Shown here piece by piece: positions 16,575-24,617 of a stretch of DNA of 64,000 nt. This DNA is from Curtobacterium sp. BH-2-1-1 (lineage in GTDB: Bacteria > Actinomycetota > Actinomycetes > Actinomycetales > Microbacteriaceae), in NCBI RefSeq assembly GCF_001806325.1, contig NZ_CP017580.1:992001-1056000 (forward strand), written 5' to 3'. The stretch's first letter is position 1; each line of letters opens with the position of its first letter. The translations under genes and the position numbers were made by a program. A model generated the notes under the pieces. That model worked only from the letters and a program-made list of their open reading frames with translations, did no database searches and had not been told where the DNA came from.

Positions 16575-17411
16575 ATGCCCGATGATGACGAGATTCCCTC
16601 GACCGTCACCCCTGCAGAGCTGCGGGCGATGCTCGAGCGGGCTCCGTTGGAAGCGGCGGGCCGAAATCTACGGCTCCTGCCGGCGATGGTCGTGAAGAAC
16701 ACCGACGTGCTGTTCGCTGCTCCCGAGGTCACCCTCGACGACGCGCTCGACATCGCAAGCCATGTCGGCGCGGCGTTCGTCACCCTCGGAAAGCGGACGT
16801 TCGACCTGGCGGAGTTCCTCGGCGACGCTGAAGGGGTGCCCGCCAGCCTCCAGAACAACGCCGCGAGTCACGACGGCGACCTCGAGGGGATGGACCTCCA
16901 GTTCATCGGCGCGGGGGTGTCCTACGCATGGTGGGCGGCCGTCGACTGGTCGCAGGAGCTGACCGCCGAGCTCGAGGAATGGCAGGAAGACGCGGACGAG
17001 AAACGCGACCGGGAACGACGTGAACGGTTGGCGCGTGCGCAGCAACTCATCCAGGCGGCCATCGAAGATGCCGGGGTCAGGGCCGCGAAGCCGATGTCGA
17101 GGAAACCGGTCGTTGAAGCGTTCATCCGCAGCCGGATGGAGTCGAAAAACGACGTCGGCGCTGAGTACGCATTGCGGTGGGCGCCGCAGCGGGTTGCTGA
17201 GGAGTGGCGGTCCACGTACGCGCTCCTCGACAACAGCGCGAAGGTGTTCATCTCCGACCTCCACGAACTGCCCGAGTGGCAGCGCGCGAAATGGAAGCCA
17301 TCCGTTCGCCGGGACGTGCTCCTGCGGTACGCAATGAGTCGCACCGGCGGTTGGGCTCCCACTGACAAGTGGTTGAAGGACATGGACGCGAAGTCCGCGC
17401 CGACAACCTGA
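16575..17411 (+). CDS. Hypothetical protein with central coiled coil
   Basis: 278 residues. The N-terminal third contains VTPAELRAMLERAPLEAAGRN and an LDDALDIASHVGAAFVTLG block. Residues about 130-170 are a highly charged helix (EEWQEDADEKRDRERRERLA and following). The C-terminal third has RWAPQRVAEEWRSTYALLDN and a TDKWLKDMD tail. No catalytic motif, membrane segment or known domain was recognised. No strong ribosome-binding site precedes the ATG. It is a single gene in an accessory stretch. Confidence 0.65.
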   Translation: MPDDDEIPSTVTPAELRAMLERAPLEAAGRNLRLLPAMVVKNTDVLFAAPEVTLDDALDIASHVGAAFVTLGKRTFDLAEFLGDAEGVPASLQNNAASHDGDLEGMDLQFIGAGVSYAWWAAVDWSQELTAELEEWQEDADEKRDRERRERLARAQQLIQAAIEDAGVRAAKPMSRKPVVEAFIRSRMESKNDVGAEYALRWAPQRVAEEWRSTYALLDNSAKVFISDLHELPEWQRAKWKPSVRRDVLLRYAMSRTGGWAPTDKWLKDMDAKSAPTT

Positions 17412-17453
17412 CCGGCACGCGAACTTCTTGCTTCGTCCGCGCATACCTCTGAC

Positions 17454-17690
17454 ATGAGCAGCAACAGCATCGTCACCAGCGTCACCGGCACGCGGCCCTA
17501 GGCCGGTGTCACCGCCGTCGTTCTCGCCCTCTGGTCCTCGGTCGCGGTTGTCGCCGAGTTCGCTCTGCTGCTCACCGCCGGATGGCCGGTCGCAGCCCGA
17601 GCGTTCGTCGCCGCCGCTGCCCTGCTGGTCGCCTCCCTCACCGTCGACGCGTGCAAGCGCCTCACCCGGCGCAGGCGTGGCGGCGTCCCG
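17454..17690 (+). pseudogene. Small membrane protein gene interrupted by an in-frame TAG
   Basis: From ATG 17454 the frame reads MSSNSIVTSVTGTRP, then TAG at 17499-17501, then continues in the same frame with AGVTAVVLALWSSVAVVAEF and RAFVAAAALLVASLTVD, two credible membrane helices ending in a KRLTRRRRG anchor. No alternative start follows the stop. It is either a nonsense-mutated gene or a case of readthrough; the former is more likely. Confidence 0.4.
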
Positions 17691-17691
17691 A

Positions 17692-17937
17692 TTGACGATC
17701 CTTCAACGGAGCATCGCTTTGCTTGTGCCCGCGGTTGGTCGCACTTACGCTGCCCGCAAGTGGTGGTGGATCGGAACCGGCTTGGTCTTGGCCGTGCTCC
17801 TCGTGCTGTGGTTCGTCATGCACCGATACACGAACTTTGGCTCTCGGGCGGCGAAGTTCGAAGGGACTGACCCCGAAGTCGCAGAGGCCCTTCGGCAGGC
17901 CGAGGCTGACATCGCGCGGGGACGCATGTACTTCTGA
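17692..17937 (+). CDS. Small single-pass membrane protein
   Basis: 81 residues if begun at TTG 17692; a GTG at 17725 is an alternative. One hydrophobic helix (WWWIGTGLVLAVLLVLWFVM) is followed by an acidic tail (GTDPEVAEALRQAEADIARG). It overlaps, in another frame, the tail of the interrupted membrane gene before it, and is followed by an 8-bp hairpin at 17947-17971. Function unknown. Confidence 0.5.
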   Translation: MTILQRSIALLVPAVGRTYAARKWWWIGTGLVLAVLLVLWFVMHRYTNFGSRAAKFEGTDPEVAEALRQAEADIARGRMYF

Positions 17938-17946
17938 CGCTCTCAA

Positions 17947-17971
17947 GGGCCAGCGAGCCCACGGCTGGCCC
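17947..17971 (+). terminator. Short hairpin
   Basis: GGGCCAGC and GCTGGCCC pair across a 9-base loop 10 bases after the stop of the small membrane protein. There is no U-tract. Confidence 0.5.
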
Positions 17972-18038
17972 GTAGCTGATCCTTAACTCAAACGTCGGCC
18001 GCAGGGCGCTTTCCGTCCGAGAGCCCATCGTCGTCGAA

Positions 18039-18338
18039 CTACTTGCGCCGGCCGAGGCCTGCGTTGATGAAGCCGTCGTGCGGCCCACGCCGTCGCGCCG
18101 AACTGCGCTTCGACGTCGGCGACGAGCGCGGCGTACGCGGCTCGGAGGCCGGTCTCGACGGCGTCGAGCGAGTAGGTCCAGCGGCCGTCGACGAACTCGT
18201 TCTCCCACTCGTGGGACCCGGCGGCGATGGGCACGGGGTCCTCGTCCACCAGGCACGCCTTGATGCGGGTGGAGCCGAGCTCGATCCCGAGTGTTGTGCG
18301 GTCTTTCCGACCTGCTGTGTGCAGTCAATTTCCCGCAT
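18039..18338 (-). pseudogene. Broken FGGY-type sugar kinase (ribulokinase/xylulokinase-like) gene
   Basis: On the minus strand an ATG at 18338 with GGAGG upstream starts [14 protein letters not shown]. The recognisable kinase sequence [36 protein letters not shown] and [16 protein letters not shown] then appears in a different frame, implying a frameshift. After about 85 codons the kinase is lost, and a third frame ends [13 protein letters not shown]. Only the N-terminal ATP-site lobe of a normally 500-residue enzyme remains. It is divergent from the transporter of the sugar cluster, suggesting it once belonged to that pathway. Confidence 0.75.
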
Positions 18339-18413
18339 CGATCGACCTCCAGGTCTGCTGTTGCTGGTGTCGGTTCGTCCGTGATGACGCGGCCGGACCA
18401 CATTCTGATCGGC

Positions 18414-18430
18414 AAAAGTCTATAGGTTCC
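18414..18430. promoter_or_regulatory. Operator-like site 1 (TCTATAGG)
   Basis: AAAAGTCTATAGGTTCC lies upstream of the broken kinase. Its mirror image is at 18488-18505. The pair probably binds the cluster's GntR regulator. Confidence 0.5.
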
Positions 18431-18479
18431 AACTCCCGACAGTGCAGTTGACGGAGTGTCGGAGCCGCGAAACGCTCGC

Positions 18480-18509
18480 TTGACAACGGAATCCTATAGA
18501 GTTTACGCT
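18480..18509 (+). promoter_or_regulatory. Promoter with overlapping operator site 2 for the sugar cluster
   Basis: TTGACA at 18480-18485 is followed after 18 bases by TACGCT (18504-18509), a plausible sigma-70-type promoter for the transporter gene. The spacer contains GGAATCCTATAGAGTTTA (18488-18505), the inverse of the site at 18414-18430. A repressor bound there would block the promoter. Confidence 0.5.
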
Positions 18510-18607
18510 CGCAAACAGCAAACAGCCGACAACCCGAGCAAACGTGATGACCACGTCATGATCGGGCGGCGACACCGGCACGACCACCAATCAACGGAGA
18601 TTCCCTC

Positions 18608-19978
18608 ATGCCTCATGCTGTAGTCCCCGCCTCTCCGGAGGTGCCACGAAAGACAGTCCGACGGGTCGTCGTCGCGACGTCCATCGGTACCGTCATCGAG
18701 TACTTTGACTTCGCGCTCTACGGTGCCGCCACGGCGCTGGTCTTCGGACCGCTGTTCTTCCCGAACAACGATCCGGTGATCAGCACGATGGCGTCGTTCG
18801 GCGTGTTCGCGGCGGCGTTCGTCGTCCGGCCGATCGGCGGGATCATCGCGTCGAACATCGGCGATCGGATCGGTCGCAAACCGATCCTCATCGCCACGAT
18901 CACGTTGATGGGCATCGCGACGGTCATCACCGGCCTCTTGCCCACGTACGATTCGATCGGCGTCTGGGCGCCGATCTTGCTGATCTTCACGCGGATCCTC
19001 CAGGGGCTCGGCGCTGGCGCCGAGTACGCCGGTGCTGCCACTGCGGTCAGCGAGTTCGCTCCACGCCGCCATCTTGCGTTCCTGACGAGTTTCGGTCAGG
19101 CTTCCCAGGGCCTCGCGGTCGCATCGGCCACCGGGTTGTTCGCACTCCTGTCGCTGCTGCCGACGGAGACACTGCACGACTGGGCCTGGCGCATCCCGTT
19201 CCTCGGCAGCGCCGTGATCTTCGCCGTCGCGATCTACATCCGTCGTCACCTCGACGAGACGCCCGAGTTCAAGAAGGACCTCGGCCTGGAGCAGGAAGCT
19301 CAGAAGAAGATCAAGGTCCCCGTGCTCGAGGCGTTCCGACAGGTCCCTGGCCGTGTGATCGCTGGTTTCCTCTGCGGCTCGGGAATCAACGTCGCTGGGT
19401 ACCTGATCAACACCTTCTCCATCAGCTACATCGTGAACACCCTCGGCATGTCGCCCGTTGTTGGAACCGTCGCCGTCGTCGCCGGCACCGGACTCGCGTT
19501 CTTCACGATCCCCCTCCTCGGGGCACTCGCCGACCGAGTGGGCGTCCCGAAGCTGTTTGTCGCGTCGGCCGTGGCGATGATCATCTACATCATCCCGATG
19601 TTCCAGCTGTTGGAGACTCGCGTGCCAGGTCTCGTCATCCTCGCGGTGATGATCGGGTACGGCGTCATCCAGGCAGGCGCCCTCGCCAGCCAGGCGGCAT
19701 TCATGACCGATCTGTTCCCGACGCACTACCGCTTCTCCGGTATCGCGATCGGACGTGAACTCAACGTGGCCTTCCTCGGTGGCACCACGCCGCTCATCGC
19801 GACTGCCCTCATCGCCGGTGCTGGCGGCGCATACACCCCGGTGATCATCTTCGTGATCGTTGTGCAGGTGCTCGCCGTGATCGGGATCATTTGGGGCACC
19901 GTCCTCCGCGGCCGTCGCACGCACGAGGAACTCACGACCGACACGTACGGCGTGCGGGTCGTCGCCGACGAGTCATGA
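18608..19978 (+). CDS. MFS transporter, metabolite:H+ symporter (MHS) type
   Basis: 456 residues with 12 predicted membrane helices. Diagnostic MHS features are the start GTVIEYFDFALYGAATALVF, the motif A loop GDRIGRKP after helix 2, RILQGLGAGAEYAGA in helix 4, WRIPFLGSA in helix 6 and the partial motif A repeat GALADRVG after helix 8. MHS proteins import organic acids, betaines or similar anions with protons at the cytoplasmic membrane. It is the first gene of a rightward cluster with two isomerase-like proteins and a dehydrogenase, so it likely supplies their substrate. Confidence 0.92.
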   Translation: MPHAVVPASPEVPRKTVRRVVVATSIGTVIEYFDFALYGAATALVFGPLFFPNNDPVISTMASFGVFAAAFVVRPIGGIIASNIGDRIGRKPILIATITLMGIATVITGLLPTYDSIGVWAPILLIFTRILQGLGAGAEYAGAATAVSEFAPRRHLAFLTSFGQASQGLAVASATGLFALLSLLPTETLHDWAWRIPFLGSAVIFAVAIYIRRHLDETPEFKKDLGLEQEAQKKIKVPVLEAFRQVPGRVIAGFLCGSGINVAGYLINTFSISYIVNTLGMSPVVGTVAVVAGTGLAFFTIPLLGALADRVGVPKLFVASAVAMIIYIIPMFQLLETRVPGLVILAVMIGYGVIQAGALASQAAFMTDLFPTHYRFSGIAIGRELNVAFLGGTTPLIATALIAGAGGAYTPVIIFVIVVQVLAVIGIIWGTVLRGRRTHEELTTDTYGVRVVADES

Positions 19979-20010
19979 CCACCAACAACACGAAAGGACA
20001 CGACTTCACC

Positions 20011-20925
20011 ATGAACGCCGCAACCTCACCGATCGCCGCCAACCTCGGCCAGATCGGCTATCGAGCCGACGACGGTGGCCATGTCGTCGACGCGCCGGCA
20101 GCCGAGTGGGCACGCACGCTGCGCTCTCTCCGGAAGCTCGGTATCGAGCAGATCGACCCGACTGACATGTGGGTACCGCTCGGGGACCTGCGCGACGATC
20201 GCCGCGCAGAGTTCAGCCGGGTCCTCGCCGATGAGGGTCTGTCGATCCCCTCGATCTCGCTGACCCGGCACTCGATCGTGGACCCGGAGGCGGGGGACGC
20301 GAACCTGGAAACGGTGCACCGGTACCTCGACATCGCACCCGAGTTCGGCGCATCGGTCGTCAACATCGGCTTCATGGAGGCCTTGACCGAGGAGCAGAAG
20401 ACCGCTCTGTGGTTCTGGTTGGCGGACGGACACCAGGACGACAAGGCGCTTCGACCGAAAGCCGTCGAGCGTGTCCGGGAACTCGCCGACCACGCTGCGA
20501 GCAACGGGCTCCTCCTCAGCCTGGAGATGTACGAGGACACGTTCCTCGGGACCCCGGATGAAGCGGTCGCATTCGTCCAGGACGTCGACCATGCGGCGGT
20601 CGGCCTGAACCCGGACATCGGGAACCTGGTCCGACTGCACCGCGACATCGAAGACGTCGAGGCCATGTTCGAGAAGGTCTTGCCTATGTCGAACTTCTGG
20701 CACGTGAAGAACTACTCCCGTGACCACGACCCGGCGACCGGCGCGTACGCGACGTCCCCGCAGCCGCTCAAGTACGGCTACATCAACTACCGCAAGGTCT
20801 TCGGGCGGGCTATAGAACTCGGGTTCGACGGCGTCATCTGCTGCGAGCACTACGGGGCGGACTCGATCGGCGTCGTCGCCGAGAACATGGCGTACGTCCG
20901 CGACGTGTTGGACTACTGGTCGTGA
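20011..20925 (+). CDS. Sugar phosphate isomerase/epimerase-like TIM-barrel protein
   Basis: 304 residues from ATG 20011 (AAAGGA 12 bases upstream); an in-frame ATG at 19975 overlapping the transporter stop would add 12 residues. The xylose-isomerase-like barrel is recognisable from ASVVNIGFMEALT, LLLSLEMYEDTFLGTPDEAV, AVGLNPDIGNLVRLH, FWHVKNYSRD and DGVICCEHYGADS; the E, D, H and E residues in these strands match the divalent-metal site of the fold. It shares a 4-base overlap with the next gene. The exact reaction is unknown. Confidence 0.85.
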   Translation: MNAATSPIAANLGQIGYRADDGGHVVDAPAAEWARTLRSLRKLGIEQIDPTDMWVPLGDLRDDRRAEFSRVLADEGLSIPSISLTRHSIVDPEAGDANLETVHRYLDIAPEFGASVVNIGFMEALTEEQKTALWFWLADGHQDDKALRPKAVERVRELADHAASNGLLLSLEMYEDTFLGTPDEAVAFVQDVDHAAVGLNPDIGNLVRLHRDIEDVEAMFEKVLPMSNFWHVKNYSRDHDPATGAYATSPQPLKYGYINYRKVFGRAIELGFDGVICCEHYGADSIGVVAENMAYVRDVLDYWS

Positions 20926-21707
20926 GCATCGTTCCCGGGCCAGCAGACGGCGCCGTCGTCAACCTCTCGACGGTGTACCGCGACCTGCCGTTGCCCGATC
21001 GTGCCGCGGCGGCGCGGAGCGACGGTTGGGAGCGGGTCGAGTCGTGGTGGGACTTCGACCACGCGACCCCGCCCGCGGACGACGTCGAAGCGTTCGCCTC
21101 GTCGATCGATTCGGCCGGGCTCGAGTTGGTCGCGATCAACTCACACGGCGGTGACCGCGCGGCCGGGGAGCGGGGGCTGGCGTCCCTGCCCTACCGAGTC
21201 GACGAATTCCGCGCGAGCATCGACGGGCTCCGGGTCCTGGCGGACCGGCTCGGCGTCAGGACGTTCAACGTGGCCGCCGGCAATCGTGATCTGCGGTACA
21301 CGACCCGAGAACAACGAGACACGGCGATCGCGAACTACCGGTGGTGCGTGGACGTCGTCGGGTCGTTCGGCGGCACCGTCCTCATCGAGGCGCTCAGCGT
21401 CGATGGCGACCCCGACTACCCGTTCCGCACAGGAGATGACGTGGTCGAGTTCCTGTCCGAAGCCGACTTGACGGACCGCGGGATCGGTTTCTTGTTCGAC
21501 ACCTACCACCTCGCCAGCAACGGCGTGGATCTGGTCGCCGCCTGGCAGTCCCTCGCACCGCACGTTCGGCACCTGCAGCTCGCCGACGTCCCGGGCCGCG
21601 GCGAACCTGGCTCCGGCACGCTCGACTTCGACGCGTTCCTGGGTGAGGTGCGAGCGAGTGGTTACACGGGCGCGATCAGCCTCGAGTACATGCGGGCCTC
21701 GGTCTGA
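20922..21707 (+). CDS. Sugar phosphate isomerase/epimerase-like TIM-barrel protein (second copy)
   Basis: 261 residues from a GTG overlapping the previous stop. The fold motifs are LVAINSHGGD, RTFNVAAGNRDLRY, VLIEALSVDGDPDYP, IGFLFDTYHLASNG, VRHLQLADVPGRGEPGSG and GAISLEYM. The last three match the hydroxypyruvate-isomerase (Hyi) signature, with metal ligands E, D, Q/H and E. It is more Hyi-like than its neighbour, so the two probably act at successive steps of one pathway. Confidence 0.85.
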   Translation: MSIVPGPADGAVVNLSTVYRDLPLPDRAAAARSDGWERVESWWDFDHATPPADDVEAFASSIDSAGLELVAINSHGGDRAAGERGLASLPYRVDEFRASIDGLRVLADRLGVRTFNVAAGNRDLRYTTREQRDTAIANYRWCVDVVGSFGGTVLIEALSVDGDPDYPFRTGDDVVEFLSEADLTDRGIGFLFDTYHLASNGVDLVAAWQSLAPHVRHLQLADVPGRGEPGSGTLDFDAFLGEVRASGYTGAISLEYMRASV

Positions 21708-21757
21708 TGCGAACGCCTGCTTCATGAACACCGCACCAACACGACAAGGAGTGCACC

Positions 21758-22804
21758 ATGCGTGCCATCATCAAGACTGAACCTGCAACTGGCGCTTCGT
21801 TCGTCACGGACTTCCCGGAGCCGACCGTCGGTGACAACGACGTGCTCATGGAGGTGAAGGCCGCCTCTGTGTGCGGTTCCGACCGTGAGTTCTACGAGTG
21901 GGGCGAGACGGCCCAGGGATTCCCGATGGAGTTCCCGCGTGTGCTCGGCCACGAAGGCTCAGGGGTCGTCCTCGCGGTCGGCTCCGCAGTGACGCGGGTC
22001 AAGGTGGGGGATCGCATCGCTCTCGACTCGCACGCCGCCTGCGGAACCTGCTTCATGTGCACGACCGGCCGTCCGAGCAACTGCCAGCACATGCGACTCC
22101 TCGCGAACGACCTCGACGGCGTCTTCGCCGAACGAGTTGCCGTGCCTGAGAGCCTCGTGTTCAAGATCCCGGACTCGATGTCGTTCGAGACCGCGACCCT
22201 TCTCGAACCATCGGGCGTCGCCTGGCACGCCATCCAGCGCAGCGGGAAGGACATCGCGGCGAACGTGGTCCTGGTGTCGGGCTGTGGGCCGATCGGCCTG
22301 CTCATCGTCAAGTTCGCCCTGATGCTCGGTGCGACGGAAGTCATCGCGACGGAACCGAACGACTACCGGAGAGGCCTCGCTGAGGAGCTCGGGGCGACGG
22401 TCTTCTCACCCGGGACCGAGGTGCTCGAGTACATCGACCGGAAGCACGCGCACCGCGGCGGTGTCGACGTCGCGTTCGAGGTTTCCGGTGTCGCAGCCGC
22501 CTATCCGACGCTGTTCGATGCGGTTCGTCGGAACGGGCAGGTCGTGTCCGTGGGACACGCGGGGAAGCCGATCTCCCTCAACATCTCCCAGTACATCAAT
22601 AAGAAGGAGATCACGCTGCACGGGATCTACGGGCGGGCGCTCTGGGACACATGGGAGGAACTGTCCGCGCTGATCGAGTCGGGTCGAGTGGACCTCGAAT
22701 GGCTCATCACGCACCGGATGCCCCTCGGCGAACTCGGTCCGGTGATCGATCTTCTCAGCGGCGAAGCGAACAAGGTCATCCTCTACCCTGGCCAGACCGC
22801 CTGA
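21758..22804 (+). CDS. Zinc-dependent medium-chain alcohol dehydrogenase
   Basis: 348 residues. The catalytic zinc ligands appear as AASVCGSDREFY (Cys about 39) and LGHEGSGVV (His-Glu), the structural zinc loop as CGTCFMCTTGRPSNC, and the NAD-binding turn as VSGCGPIGLLIV. Family members oxidise sugar alcohols, threonine or sugar acids (sorbitol/idonate/threonine dehydrogenase group). AAGGAG lies 8 bases upstream of the ATG. It is the last gene of the catabolic run, followed by a strong terminator. Confidence 0.92.
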   Translation: MRAIIKTEPATGASFVTDFPEPTVGDNDVLMEVKAASVCGSDREFYEWGETAQGFPMEFPRVLGHEGSGVVLAVGSAVTRVKVGDRIALDSHAACGTCFMCTTGRPSNCQHMRLLANDLDGVFAERVAVPESLVFKIPDSMSFETATLLEPSGVAWHAIQRSGKDIAANVVLVSGCGPIGLLIVKFALMLGATEVIATEPNDYRRGLAEELGATVFSPGTEVLEYIDRKHAHRGGVDVAFEVSGVAAAYPTLFDAVRRNGQVVSVGHAGKPISLNISQYINKKEITLHGIYGRALWDTWEELSALIESGRVDLEWLITHRMPLGELGPVIDLLSGEANKVILYPGQTA

Positions 22805-22856
22805 GCCGGGTAACGACAGGGGCGCCCACGCCGTCCGACGGCCGCCGTGTGGAAAG

Positions 22857-22898
22857 ATGTGTCGGTGCTGCTCGGCGGCGCCGACACATTCTTTTATT
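22857..22898 (+). terminator. Rho-independent terminator of the sugar cluster
   Basis: ATGTGTCGG (22857-22865) pairs with CCGACACAT (22881-22889), followed by TCTTTTATT. A classic intrinsic terminator, unusual here in having a real U-tract. Confidence 0.85.
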
Positions 22899-22974
22899 CG
22901 CCCGCGCCTCGGTGGCTGGCGCACCGATCGTGCCAGAACCCGCTGTTTCGCGTGTCCGGTCTCGTCAGGAGTAG

Positions 22975-23646
22975 ATGGTGGTCAAGCGGGGTGTGCTCCG
23001 GAGCGAGGTCCAGTCCATGATCCTCGAGCAACTCACAGAAGGGCGGTGGAAGCCCGGACAGCGGTTGAGCATCGAAGCGCTCGCCCGGGACTTCGAAGTG
23101 TCTCCGACACCGGTCCGCGAGGCGCTCGTCTCGTTGGAGCAGTACGGTTCGATCCAGTACTTCGCGAACCGCGGGTACGTCGTCGCAGATCCCCCGTCGG
23201 CCGAACAGTTCGGGGAACTCATCGATGCCCGTCAGCTGCTCGAAGGTGCCGCACTCAGCCGGGCGTTCGAGGAATGGTCGGGCTTCGTCGTCGATCTGCG
23301 GTCTAGTCACGCCGTCCACGCGGACGCGGTCAGCGCCATCGACGCAGAGGACGGCGTCGATTATGCGCACATCCTGCACTACTTCAACGCCGACGCGGAG
23401 TTCCATGCGTCGTTCTTCCGGCATGCACGCAACCGGTACCTCACGTCCATGCGTCGCAATCTCGGTTGGGATGCGCTCCGGATGCGCCAGACCTGGGCAC
23501 ACGGCCCGGAGCGGGTCGACGCCGGCGAAGCTCTCGCCGAGCACTCCGAGATCCTCCGACGGGTGGAAGAGCACAACCATGACGGGGCGCTCCGGGCTCT
23601 GAGCGTCCACCTCGAGAACGTCCGCACCAGATCAGGAGGAAAGTGA
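22975..23646 (+). CDS. GntR-family regulator, FCD (FadR) subfamily
   Basis: 223 residues. The winged helix (VQSMILEQLTEGRWKPGQRL to SPTPVREALVSLEQYG) is followed by the all-helical FCD ligand domain (ELIDARQLLEGAALSRAFEE, FNADAEFHASFFRHARNRYL, EHSEILRRVEEHNHDGALRA) with D and H residues that often bind metal or organic acids. AGGAG is very close to ATG 22975; GTG 22978 is an alternative start with better spacing. It probably represses the adjacent cluster through the paired TCTATAGG sites at 18414-18505. Confidence 0.9.
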   Translation: MVVKRGVLRSEVQSMILEQLTEGRWKPGQRLSIEALARDFEVSPTPVREALVSLEQYGSIQYFANRGYVVADPPSAEQFGELIDARQLLEGAALSRAFEEWSGFVVDLRSSHAVHADAVSAIDAEDGVDYAHILHYFNADAEFHASFFRHARNRYLTSMRRNLGWDALRMRQTWAHGPERVDAGEALAEHSEILRRVEEHNHDGALRALSVHLENVRTRSGGK

Positions 23647-23773
23647 AGCGAGCCGAGGCATGTGTCTTGAGCGTGAGAAGTGGCGTGGTGTGACGGCGGC
23701 GGATCAACTGCCAGCAGAAGCGGTCGATGTCGGAGCCGACTCGTCCGTCGGCCTGGGCGTACTCGCCCAGCTT

Positions 23774-23874
23774 CGGCGGAACTCTTCCGGATACGCCTTC
23801 ACCATGGCGCACATTCTTCCAGCAGGAGCCAACGCCCCTACCTGTCAGGAGTCAACCAAACCTGCAGCAGTCCC
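23774..23874 (-). repeat. 101-bp fragment of the IS3-element left end
   Basis: Matches 12940-13040 of the full element in inverse orientation with a single visible mismatch. It contains the terminal inverted repeat and the first ten or so codons of orfA. No other part of the element is present. The sequence between it and the GntR gene (23647-23773) shows nothing recognisable. Confidence 0.92.
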
Positions 23875-23940
23875 GTTGGCCCGGGGCCGCCGCTCTTGCC
23901 CGCGGAACACGATAGGTCCGGACGGTGTTACACGGGCGGT

Positions 23941-24228
23941 GTGAGAACGATGCTGGATGTCGATGTGACGATAGTTGGCGACAGAGATCTTGCGATGGCG
24001 GTCGCCAAGCTGCCGATGACCGCTGGCCGCCGAGTGGCCGTTGTGACTGACGGGTGCGAGGCATCATCCGCCGGTGCGCGCCTTGTCGAGTTGCCCGGAC
24101 ACGTGGTGAACACGGCGACCCATAACGGGAAGACACTTGTCGCACTGAGCACAGGCGTCCAACTTCGCACGTCTGTGCTGGTGCCCGCCTCGATTCTGAA
24201 CCCAGCCCTCTTCTGCACACTCGGTTGA
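23941..24228 (+). CDS. Short protein resembling an N-terminal dinucleotide-binding fold
   Basis: 95 residues from GTG 23941 (ATG 23950 also possible). DVTIVGDRDLAMAVAKLPMT and RRVAVVTDG look like the first beta-alpha-beta units of a thioredoxin-reductase-like flavoprotein, but the glycine-rich turn is incomplete and the protein ends far short of that family's 300 residues. No ribosome-binding site is obvious. Possibly a truncated gene beside an IS fragment. Confidence 0.4.
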   Translation: MRTMLDVDVTIVGDRDLAMAVAKLPMTAGRRVAVVTDGCEASSAGARLVELPGHVVNTATHNGKTLVALSTGVQLRTSVLVPASILNPALFCTLG

Positions 24229-24251
24229 GCCTTGACCTTCCGTTGCGTCTC

Positions 24252-24335
24252 CCGGCACCGCCAGTCGAAAACTGGTGAGGGCTAAGCCCGGCTTCGCCAG
24301 CAACCTGGCACCACAGCAATCCACGGAGGCACGTC
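24252..24335 (+). ncRNA. Possible S-box-like (SAM riboswitch-like) leader
   Basis: The stretch contains CTGGTGAGGGCTAAGCCCGG, CTTCGCCAGCAACC and GGAGGCAC in an order reminiscent of SAM-I/SAM-IV leaders (AAGCCCxGGC..CAACC core). CTGG and CCAG can pair around the core. It lies directly upstream of the possible start at 24336. Weak pattern recognition only; it could be coincidence. Confidence 0.25.
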
Positions 24336-24617
24336 GTGGTTACGCCGTTGCACAACGCTGGGCCTGAGGGAAGCGGGCCACGTGTGGCGATACCGTCCGG
24401 TCCTTGGCGGCTGGCCACCTTCGCCGTCGCCGGAAGTACGATTCTGTGCGGGCTCGCCTGTGGAGTCGGGCGAGTGCTCCTGCGGCAGCCTCCGCAGATC
24501 GTTTTTGAACTTACTCGCCCGCGCTCCTCAGCTGCCCGCCGGCGTTCTCGAGGCACACCGTGTACCAGCACAGCATCTGCGCCGCGGCGGCTTCTGCCGT
24601 CGCGGAGCGGGGGTTGA
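24336..24617 (+). CDS. Doubtful short membrane-protein fragment
   Basis: A GTG at 24336 has GGAGG a few bases upstream. The first 50 residues include a hydrophobic segment (WRLATFAVAGSTILCGLACG). The frame then runs antisense through the SRPBCC remnant and becomes Arg/Ser-rich shadow sequence. If real, it is the truncated start of a membrane transporter controlled by the leader at 24252-24335. Confidence 0.25.
   Translation: MVTPLHNAGPEGSGPRVAIPSGPWRLATFAVAGSTILCGLACGVGRVLLRQPPQIVFELTRPRSSAARRRSRGTPCTSTASAPRRLLPSRSGG

Noticed and set aside
23647..23773. Minus-strand frame reading KLGEYAQADGRVGSDIDRF as a transposase remnant
   Set aside because: It abuts the IS fragment but is not in frame with orfA, and no transposase motif could be recognised.
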